Source of the DNA: an uncultured Ruminiclostridium sp.
GTDB lineage: Bacteria > Bacillota > Clostridia > Oscillospirales > Ruminococcaceae
DNA length: 15,008 bases
NCBI GenBank assembly: GCA_910585505.1
Contig: CAJUFF010000058.1
Coordinates: 1-15,008, forward strand
Direction of reading: 5' to 3'
This document shows, in pieces, positions 7,031 through 12,778 of this stretch. The position numbers were made by a program, and so were the translations under genes. The notes beneath the pieces were generated by a model. The model did not search any database. It was not told the DNA's origin and saw only the letters and a program-made list of their open reading frames with translations. The first letter of the stretch is position 1, and the number at the start of each line of letters is the position of its first letter.

Positions 7031-8161
7031 TTACTCCGAATACATTCCGACTATCGCGTCGGCTATTTCCTTTGAATACCAGTCGCAGCTGCTTCTGTCA
7101 AAAATTCCGAAAAGCTCGTTTCCGCTTGTGTAATAGTTGTTGTCCCACCATACGCACGGTATTCCATATTGCTTTGCCGTTCCCAGATAATCTCCCAGCC
7201 ACGCTATAACCTCTTCTGTGTTGTACAGAAAGTCTCCGAGCCTTTTTCTTACAGCGCCGTACTCCGTTATTATAACAGGTATCCCCTTGCTTGTCAACTG
7301 TTCGTCTATAAGCTTAAACACTCCGCTGATGCTGCCTTTTTCCCAACCTGTCCATTCGTAGGACTCCCAGCTTTCGCCGCTGTGATAGGTAAAGCTGTAA
7401 GGGGTGTAAGCGTGGAGCGCGACAGCCGTGTATTCGTCATAGTCGAAGATAAATCCGTCAAAGGCGTTTTCGGTAACGGCGTGGGCATAGGTGGATACCA
7501 AAAGCAGACGCTTGGCGTTTTTTCCGCCCGTTTCTCTGACGGTATCCACAAATATTCTGTTGAGACGGTTGACACATTCTCTTTCATCAGGGGTGCCGCC
7601 CGACCACTCGGTAGGCGAGCCCTTTATCCTTGCCTCGTTTATCCCTTCGAATACAAGATGATCGCCGTAATCCGCGAATTGCTCTGATACCTGCCGCCAA
7701 AGCGCGGTAAACTGCGGTTCTACTTTGTCCATGCTTTCGCTTTGCGGCAGCAGCCATGTGTCGGGCTCATGATGAGTATCCAAAATAACATACATTCCGC
7801 TGTCAATTCCGTAATCCACAACTTCCTTTACTCTCGCCATAAATTCGGGTTCAATCGTATAGTTTTCGTCCATATGCTGTCCCCACGTAACGGGTACCCT
7901 TAATATATCAAACCCCTGATCCTTAACGGCGGTTATCATCTCCGGTGTGGTCACAGGATTTCCCCAGGCGGTTTCGTCCTCCCCTATGGAATCCAGCGAG
8001 TTTCCCAAATTCCAGCCGGTCTTCATTTCCGCAACCAGTTCTGCGGCGTTTAACCCGCGCATTTCTCCGTGTTCGTTATTTTCACCCGCGCAGGCGCATA
8101 ATATAAGTGATAAAGCCGCGCCTAAGCCAAAAATAGCCGAGACTTTCCTTTTCATTTTCAT
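7031..8161 (-). CDS. GH5 (subfamily 4-like) endo-beta-1,4-glucanase/xyloglucanase lipoprotein
   Basis: A 376-aa family 5 glycoside hydrolase that cuts inside beta-1,4-glucan backbones (cellulose, mixed-linkage glucan or xyloglucan). Residues 1-23 are a signal peptide with lipobox L21-C-A-C24, so it is probably lipid-anchored outside the membrane. The catalytic domain runs from about residue 38: GWNLGNSLD (49-57), ETAWGNPVTTPEM (63-75), conserved Arg88 in LRVPVTW, acid/base Glu176 in FEGINEAR, LHAYTPYSFT (249-258), nucleophile Glu300 in IITEYG, and WWDNN (338-342). This motif set resembles GH5_4. The usual Pro after the acid/base (NEPR) is Ala177 here. No carbohydrate-binding or dockerin module follows. 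GGAG at 8171-8174 is 9 bases from the start, and the GH51 stop is only 20 bases upstream, so both are in one operon. Confidence 0.9.
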   Translation of the reverse strand: MKMKRKVSAIFGLGAALSLILCACAGENNEHGEMRGLNAAELVAEMKTGWNLGNSLDSIGEDETAWGNPVTTPEMITAVKDQGFDILRVPVTWGQHMDENYTIEPEFMARVKEVVDYGIDSGMYVILDTHHEPDTWLLPQSESMDKVEPQFTALWRQVSEQFADYGDHLVFEGINEARIKGSPTEWSGGTPDERECVNRLNRIFVDTVRETGGKNAKRLLLVSTYAHAVTENAFDGFIFDYDEYTAVALHAYTPYSFTYHSGESWESYEWTGWEKGSISGVFKLIDEQLTSKGIPVIITEYGAVRKRLGDFLYNTEEVIAWLGDYLGTAKQYGIPCVWWDNNYYTSGNELFGIFDRSSCDWYSKEIADAIVGMYSE

Positions 8162-8181
8162 TTAAAAGCTCTCCTTTCCGT

Positions 8182-9654
8182 TCAGTTTATTTTATATATT
8201 AAAACATTCCATGACTGTTTGGGCAAAATAACTTTATCGCTTAATTGGATTTCCGTTTCGGTTACGCGCTCGGATTTGGCCGAATTTTCCGCTTTCAGAT
8301 CATCGCCAGTAACCGTCAGATGTCGGATTAAATCCGTGCTTATTCCGAAATCTGTGTCAAGAGGGCAATCATCTTTCTGTGACCGATTTACGGCGAAAAC
8401 AACCAGCTCCTTTTCCTCTTCGTTATAAACCGCCGCCGCTTCGATATAAGGGATTTCTTTTCCTCCAGCCGTGTAGCTTCCCGCCTCTGTTTTAATTTGA
8501 AGAGCAGTTCCGCGTGCAAATTTTAAAGCATGACTGTAAGGATAAAATATTGTTTGTTTCCAGACTTTTCCGCCCTTTTCAGTCATAATGGGAGCGATAA
8601 CGTTAACCAACTGAGCAAGGCAGCCTATCTTTACCCTGTCGCAATTTTTAATGAGTGTTGTTAACAGCGTTCCAACCACAAGCGCGTCCTCAAGATTGTA
8701 TATATCTTCCAATTGAGGCGGAGCAACCGTCCACTTGGGTATTTCCTTGTCGCTTTCGTTGGAATGGAACCACACATTCCATTCGTCAAAAGAAAGGTTT
8801 ATCTGTTTGTCGCTGTTTTTTTCTGCCTTGACTTTGTCGCAGATAGCCGTTACACGCTTTATAAAGCTGTCCATATCCAGAGAAGATCCTAAGTAGGCGG
8901 CGGAATCGTTGTCTCTGTTGCCGTAGTAATTGTGGAGGGACAGATAATCTATATGGTCGTAGCACTCCCTTAGAACCGTTTCCTCCCATACGCCGAAGGT
9001 AGGAGAGTTGCTGTTTGAGCTGCCGCAGGCTACCAGCTCAATGCTGTCGTCGGTCCATTTCATAACCTTTGCTGCCTCGCAGGCTTTTCTCGCGTATTCG
9101 TAGGGTGTTTGGGCGCATATCTGCCACGCCCCATCCATCTCGTTGCCGAGACACCAGAGTTTTATGCCGAAAGGCTCCTCAAATCCGTTTTTACGGCGCA
9201 TATCCGCGTAATGGGTATCGGTGGTGCCGTTGCAGTATTCGACCAATTCTCTTGCCTCGTCGGCTCCCCTTGTGCCTAAATTTACCGCCATCATAATTTC
9301 GCCGCCTGTCAGTTTTGCCCACTCCTGAAATTCGTCTATTCCCACCTGATTTGTTTCCACTGCCTGCCACGCCAGATCCATTTTACGGGGACGCAGCGCT
9401 TTATCGCCGGTGCCGTCCTCCCAGTTGTAACCGGATACGAAGTTTCCGCCCGGATAGCGTATCACGGGTACCTTAAGTTCCCTGACAAGCTCAAGCACGT
9501 CTCCGCGGAAACCGTTTTTATCCGCAGTGGGGTGATCAGGCTCATATATTCCTCCGTAAACCGCTCTGCCCAGATGCTCTATAAAGGAGCCGAAAAGCCT
9601 TTTGTCGATTTTGCCTATTTCGTTTTTCAAACTTAATTTTATTGTACAGTTCAT
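8182..9654 (-). CDS. abfA: GH51 alpha-L-arabinofuranosidase
   Basis: Removes terminal non-reducing alpha-L-arabinofuranosyl groups from arabinoxylan, arabinan or arabinosylated oligosaccharides. The 490-aa length, TIM barrel plus C-terminal beta domain, and motifs fit intracellular bacterial GH51 enzymes. IDKRLFGSFIEHLGRAVYGGIYEP is at 16-39, RYPGGNFVSGYNWEDG at 66-81, acid/base Glu172 in CLGNEMDG, HNYYGN at 241-246, and nucleophile Glu291 in FDEWNVW. No signal peptide is present, so it acts on imported sugars. It is the first gene of the minus-strand operon, with AAAGGAAATG as ribosome binding site. Its promoter (9687-9715) and an upstream GTAAGTTA site facing it suggest activation by the divergent AraC-family protein. 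Family assignment is firm; the precise natural substrate is inferred. Confidence 0.94.
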   Translation of the reverse strand: MNCTIKLSLKNEIGKIDKRLFGSFIEHLGRAVYGGIYEPDHPTADKNGFRGDVLELVRELKVPVIRYPGGNFVSGYNWEDGTGDKALRPRKMDLAWQAVETNQVGIDEFQEWAKLTGGEIMMAVNLGTRGADEARELVEYCNGTTDTHYADMRRKNGFEEPFGIKLWCLGNEMDGAWQICAQTPYEYARKACEAAKVMKWTDDSIELVACGSSNSNSPTFGVWEETVLRECYDHIDYLSLHNYYGNRDNDSAAYLGSSLDMDSFIKRVTAICDKVKAEKNSDKQINLSFDEWNVWFHSNESDKEIPKWTVAPPQLEDIYNLEDALVVGTLLTTLIKNCDRVKIGCLAQLVNVIAPIMTEKGGKVWKQTIFYPYSHALKFARGTALQIKTEAGSYTAGGKEIPYIEAAAVYNEEEKELVVFAVNRSQKDDCPLDTDFGISTDLIRHLTVTGDDLKAENSAKSERVTETEIQLSDKVILPKQSWNVLIYKIN

Positions 9655-9686
9655 TTAAAACATTTCCTTTCATTTTATTTGTTTTT

Positions 9687-9715
9687 ATTATACATATTGA
9701 GAACTTTTTTAACAA
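9687..9715 (-). promoter_or_regulatory. sigma-A promoter of the GH51-GH5-GH1 operon
   Basis: On the minus strand, TTGTTA (9715-9710) is followed after 17 bases by TATAAT (9692-9687). Transcription should start near 9680, about 26 bases before the GH51 start codon. A GTAAGTTA-N4-GCA motif ends 17 bases upstream of the -35 box. Confidence 0.75.
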
Positions 9716-9732
9716 TGAAATTTAGTGCTAAT

Positions 9733-9789
9733 TAACTTACATATTGCGCAAAACATACTTTATAAGTTTCGTGCGCAATATGTAAGTTA
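9733..9789. promoter_or_regulatory. 17-bp inverted repeat: paired candidate AraC-regulator sites
   Basis: TAACTTACATATTGCGC (9733-9749) is repeated exactly in inverse at 9773-9789, separated by 23 bases that contain a small ACTT-TAT-AAGT palindrome. Each arm, read outward, ends in GTAAGTTA and is followed after 4 bases by GCA. Each lies 17 bases from the -35 box of the promoter it faces (GH51 operon to the left, AraC gene to the right). No T-run follows either arm, and the repeat lies upstream of both promoters, so an operator is more likely than a terminator. Confidence 0.75.
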
Positions 9790-9806
9790 TATAGCAGGAT
9801 TTGTTA

Positions 9807-9836
9807 TTGAAAAAGCCGTGATATATTTGGTATAAT
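9807..9836 (+). promoter_or_regulatory. sigma-A promoter of the AraC-family gene
   Basis: TTGAAA (9807-9812), an 18-base spacer and TATAAT (9831-9836), with an extended -10 TGG just before it. GGTATA-N6-TATACC (9829-9846) overlaps the -10 region as a small dyad that could be a repression site. The leader to 9951 also contains two more GGTATT words (9854, 9892), of unknown meaning. Confidence 0.7.
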
Positions 9837-9950
9837 TCTTTATACCAATCTTCGGTATTCCGCATAATTTGCTTGTGTTCGGGCTGAAGTCGGTATTATT
9901 GCTTCTGTGTAAATAACATATGATATTGAATAAAGAAGGAAGCCATCGAT

Positions 9951-10775
9951 ATGAAAATAAACAATATAGGCTACAACCATAAACACGATGCGGATTTTTT
10001 CGTATTGCGCCCCGAAGGTTCCGGGGATAATTTATTGCTGCTTTTAAAAACTCCCGCGGTTTTTGTTATTGACGGAAAGGAACAGCGCACCGAAAAAAAC
10101 TCCTTTATAATGTTCGGAGAGGGAACGCCTCAGAATTACCGCTCCGACGGCGGTGAATTTGCCAACGATTGGTTTCATTTCTCCTATTCCGAGGAGGAAA
10201 AAAGCCTGTTTGAGGCTCTTGAGATACCCTTCGACAAGGTAGTGGAAATAGGCGATCCGAGCATTTTATCGCTGCTTATAAAAAATATGAGCTTTGAGAA
10301 TTACTCGTCGAATCTCTATAAAACAGATTCGATTGAACTGTATTTAAAGCTGTTTTTTATTAAACTCAGTGAAAAACTTCATTCCGAAGGTGAAATTAAG
10401 ATTTCAAGCTGTTATGACAAAATGTCTATGCTCAGAGCCAAAATATACAGTATGCCCCAGAACGATTGGAATATTGACGGCTTGGCTCATGAGCTCACCA
10501 TGAGCCGTTCTCATTTTGAGCACACTTATAAGAAAATTTTTGGCGTCAGTCCTATGAATGAAGTAATTAACAGCCGTCTCGAACACGCCAAGTTTATGCT
10601 TTCCACCACTGATATTCCCATAAACCTTATCGCTGAAATATGCGGATATAAAAGCGATATACATTTTATGCGGCAGTTCAAATCGAGACTCGGAGTTACT
10701 CCTTCCGCTTACAGAGCGGAAATGCAGAAGCAAAACCGGGCATACATCGTGAAAAGGCAGAAAAAGGGAAAATAA
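9951..10775 (+). CDS. AraC-family transcriptional regulator
   Basis: A 274-aa regulator with an N-terminal sugar-sensing beta-barrel (cupin-like) domain, about residues 1-110, a helical linker, and a C-terminal AraC/XylS DNA-binding domain from about residue 158 to 255. The first helix-turn-helix is in the stretch WNIDGLAHELTMSRSHFEHTYKKIFG. The second and the family signature follow in IAEICGYKSDIHFMRQFKSRLGVTPSAYR. The basic tail (VKRQKKGK) is short. AGGAAG about 10 bases upstream supports the start. The gene is divergent from the GH51 operon and precedes a second sugar-binding protein gene. All three promoters share GTAAGTTA-N4-GCA at one fixed position, so it probably activates the operon, the binding protein and itself in response to an arabinose- or xylose/glucose-containing oligosaccharide. 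The inducer is unknown. Confidence 0.92.
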   Translation: MKINNIGYNHKHDADFFVLRPEGSGDNLLLLLKTPAVFVIDGKEQRTEKNSFIMFGEGTPQNYRSDGGEFANDWFHFSYSEEEKSLFEALEIPFDKVVEIGDPSILSLLIKNMSFENYSSNLYKTDSIELYLKLFFIKLSEKLHSEGEIKISSCYDKMSMLRAKIYSMPQNDWNIDGLAHELTMSRSHFEHTYKKIFGVSPMNEVINSRLEHAKFMLSTTDIPINLIAEICGYKSDIHFMRQFKSRLGVTPSAYRAEMQKQNRAYIVKRQKKGK

Positions 10776-10787
10776 AAAACAAAATAG

Positions 10788-10841
10788 GTAAGTTATCTCG
10801 CAGAATAATCAATTGTAACCTTTCTTTTTCTGTGATATCAT
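10788..10841 (+). promoter_or_regulatory. promoter and activator site of the second binding-protein gene
   Basis: TTGTAA (10813-10818), a 17-base spacer and TATCAT (10836-10841) form a moderate sigma-A promoter with a start near 10849. GTAAGTTA (10788-10795), followed after 4 bases by GCA, lies exactly 17 bases upstream of the -35 box, as at the GH51 and AraC promoters. The leader holds a small hairpin TTCCGA/TCGGAA (10875-10892). Confidence 0.65.
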
Positions 10842-10965
10842 ATACTCACAGCTAGCAAATCAACCAAAAAAGATTTCCGATAAAGGTCGGAATAAGACAA
10901 TATGCTGAATTGTGCGTCACGGCATTTTGGCAGTCTAAAAAATAAAACAGAAAGGAATAATTATT

Positions 10966-12381
10966 ATGAAGATGAAGAAAATCATTTCCTTATCGGCAGC
11001 GGCGGCTATTCTGCTCAGTATGACCGCATGCACACAGAGCGACAGCGGAAGCGGCGGAAGCACTACAACTACCGCTGCTCCCGGCACAACCGCTCCCCCA
11101 TCTACTATGCAGGAGGAGCAACAGAGTCAGGCGGAAGAGATTTCCACAAAGGAATTTGAGCTTGAAAACAAAAAAATAACTTTCCTTGCGACATGGGCAA
11201 GAAATCCCGCCAACGGAAAGAACAAGGACGTTGCCATCGAGCTGTTCCAGACCAGATTCGGCGGGGAAATTGAGGATATAGTGGTAGGTGACAGCGAAAG
11301 ATACGATAAGCTTGCCTCAATGGTTTCCACGGGAACCTCTCCCGACTTTTTCTCGGCTGCGGACAGCGACGCTTTCCCTATGGGCGCCATCAACAATATG
11401 TTCCAGCCAGTAGACGACTACATTGATTATACCGACGATTGGTGGAGCAGCCGCAAGGCCGTTAACGACAAATTTGTTTATAAGGACAAGCATTATGTGG
11501 CCGCTATCAGTCCCGAAGTTGAAGTACTTATGATTTACAACAAGTCCGTAATCGAGGAAAACGGTCTTCCCGATCCTTACCAGCTTCTTAAGGAAGGCAA
11601 GTGGGACTGGACCGCTTGTATGGACATGATGAGAAAGTTCTGCGATAAGTCCGAGGAAAATTACGCAACCGACGGCTGGTGGATCAGCAGCGGCTTCTGC
11701 AACTCCACGGGCGTTCCCTTTATCGGAATGCAGGACGGCAAGATCGTAAATAATGTAAGAGATTCTCTTATAGCCGAGGCGCAGGAATTCCTTTATACCA
11801 TCCGTAAAGAAGATATGGCTTATCCAGTATGGGATTACGGTTGGGTATCCAATCCCGCCAACGTGGGCGTAGGCAAAACCCTGTTCTATCCCACCGGTTA
11901 TTGGGCTCTTACCGAGCTTAACTCCGAATACGGTCTCGCCAAGTACGGAAATCCCGGCGAAGTAGGATTTGTTCCCATTCCCAAATGCCCTTCCGCAGAC
12001 GCGCTTTATGTTCCCGCAAGAGTTAACGGTTATATGCTCTGTTCCGGCGCACCCAACCCCGAAGGCTTTGCCTGCATGATGTACTGCGAAGCTGCCGCCG
12101 CCGACAGCCAAGAGGCAGAGAATATCACTAAGGAGCAGTACTTTAACGAGTATGGCTGGACAGACGAAATGTGGGAGATGCGTCAGACTATGTATGATCT
12201 TCTTGAGGAGCATCCCGTATTCGACTTCTACAAGGGCGTATCCTTAGCAACCTTCGACAATCTTGACAATCCTGCCAAGGACGCTTACCACAACGGTACC
12301 TCTTGGACACAGACCAAGGAAACCATCTTCGGTTCGGTTCAGAGTGAGGTAGACAAGGCCAACGGAGCGTTGGAGAGTTAA
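10966..12381 (+). CDS. ABC transporter sugar-binding lipoprotein, no adjacent permease
   Basis: A second family-1 extracellular solute-binding protein, 471 aa. Residues 1-21 are a lipoprotein signal with lipobox M19-T-A-C22, and 23-60 are a Ser/Thr/Gly/Gln-rich linker (STTTTAAPGTTAP), similar in style to the first binding protein. The binding domain starts about residue 68 (ELENKKITFLATWARN) and is rich in Trp and Tyr (DDWWSSR, WDWT, GWWISSG, YPVWDYGWVSNP), fitting stacking against sugar rings. AGGA at 10953-10956 is 9 bases from the start. It is preceded by an AraC-type site and followed by a terminator, so it is a single-gene transcript. No permease or ATPase is nearby; it may use the MalF/MalG-like pair in this window or one elsewhere. 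It is only distantly like the first binding protein. Confidence 0.88.
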   Translation: MKMKKIISLSAAAAILLSMTACTQSDSGSGGSTTTTAAPGTTAPPSTMQEEQQSQAEEISTKEFELENKKITFLATWARNPANGKNKDVAIELFQTRFGGEIEDIVVGDSERYDKLASMVSTGTSPDFFSAADSDAFPMGAINNMFQPVDDYIDYTDDWWSSRKAVNDKFVYKDKHYVAAISPEVEVLMIYNKSVIEENGLPDPYQLLKEGKWDWTACMDMMRKFCDKSEENYATDGWWISSGFCNSTGVPFIGMQDGKIVNNVRDSLIAEAQEFLYTIRKEDMAYPVWDYGWVSNPANVGVGKTLFYPTGYWALTELNSEYGLAKYGNPGEVGFVPIPKCPSADALYVPARVNGYMLCSGAPNPEGFACMMYCEAAAADSQEAENITKEQYFNEYGWTDEMWEMRQTMYDLLEEHPVFDFYKGVSLATFDNLDNPAKDAYHNGTSWTQTKETIFGSVQSEVDKANGALES

Positions 12382-12427
12382 ATAATTATTGATCTTTTTC
12401 TTCTTTTCTCATTTTCTTCTAAAAAAT

Positions 12428-12505
12428 AAGCGAAATGCCGCACCATAAGCTGTTTTGGAATTCCGATTTTTGGGATAAAGAGCTTAGGTATGCGGCTTTT
12501 TGCTT
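12428..12505 (+). terminator. terminator after the second binding-protein gene
   Basis: GCCGCACCATAAGCT (12437-12451) pairs with AGCTTAGGTATGCGGC (12481-12496) with one small bulge, closed inside by a loop containing GGAATTCC. Five T residues (12497-12501) follow. AAGC and GCTT extend the base of the stem. A typical intrinsic terminator. Confidence 0.75.
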
Positions 12506-12567
12506 TATGTTTACCTGTACACTGAATAATTATATTATTTTGAGTAATATCAAAAAAGTTTTTTATA

Positions 12568-12596
12568 TTGACTTGCATGTTCGTAAATGATATACT
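12568..12596 (+). promoter_or_regulatory. strong sigma-A promoter of the GH3 gene
   Basis: TTGACT (12568-12573), an exact 17-base spacer and TATACT (12591-12596) are close to consensus. Transcription should begin near 12603, leaving an unusually long leader of about 175 bases before the start codon. The GTAAGTTA motif of the neighbouring promoters is not present upstream. Confidence 0.75.
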
Positions 12597-12625
12597 TATA
12601 TTATTAATCAAGCGTAAAATTATAC

Positions 12626-12733
12626 TAATAACCATTTTGACACAGGATAAAATCATAGTCAAAATGGTTATTACACCCGAAACACTGTTAACCAATTAAA
12701 AACCATTTTTCCAATTTTTAATTGGTTAACAGT
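12626..12733 (+). promoter_or_regulatory. leader with two large perfect inverted repeats before GH3
   Basis: Hairpin 1 is a perfect 16-bp stem (TAATAACCATTTTGAC at 12626-12641 with its inverse at 12658-12673). Hairpin 2 is a perfect 19-bp stem (ACTGTTAACCAATTAAAAA at 12684-12702 with its inverse at 12715-12733). The loop edge of hairpin 2 contains AACCATTTT (12701-12709), a direct repeat of the left arm of hairpin 1 and complementary to its right arm (AAAATGGTT, 12661-12669). The two folds could therefore compete. Neither stem has a T-run. Either a cis-acting RNA switch or paired DNA operators around GTTAAC could explain them. It matches no riboswitch class I recognise. Confidence 0.6.
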
Positions 12734-12778
12734 ATTAAAGACGGTATAAACCCATTCGTTATCGAAAGGAACAGCATT

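Noticed and set aside
6861..7133. 90-codon plus-strand frame through the 178-bp palindrome
   Set aside because: It is made mostly of repeat sequence and runs into the antisense of the GH5 gene; the other repeat copies do not keep a complete version of it.
9733..9789. The 17-bp inverted repeat as a bidirectional terminator
   Set aside because: It lies between divergent genes and upstream of both promoters, has a 23-base loop and no T-run.
11317..12213. 298-codon open frame on the minus strand opposite the second binding protein
   Set aside because: It lies wholly inside a well-supported plus-strand gene, has no ribosome binding site or promoter, and its composition is that of an antisense shadow.
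12378..12695. 105-codon minus-strand frame in the GH3 upstream region
   Set aside because: It overlaps a terminator, a near-consensus plus-strand promoter and both leader hairpins; the Ile-rich translation looks like AT-rich non-coding DNA.
12722..12778. TTG start for the GH3 gene at 12722
   Set aside because: It lies in the right arm of the 19-bp inverted repeat without a ribosome binding site; ATG at 12779 has AAAGGA at the right distance.
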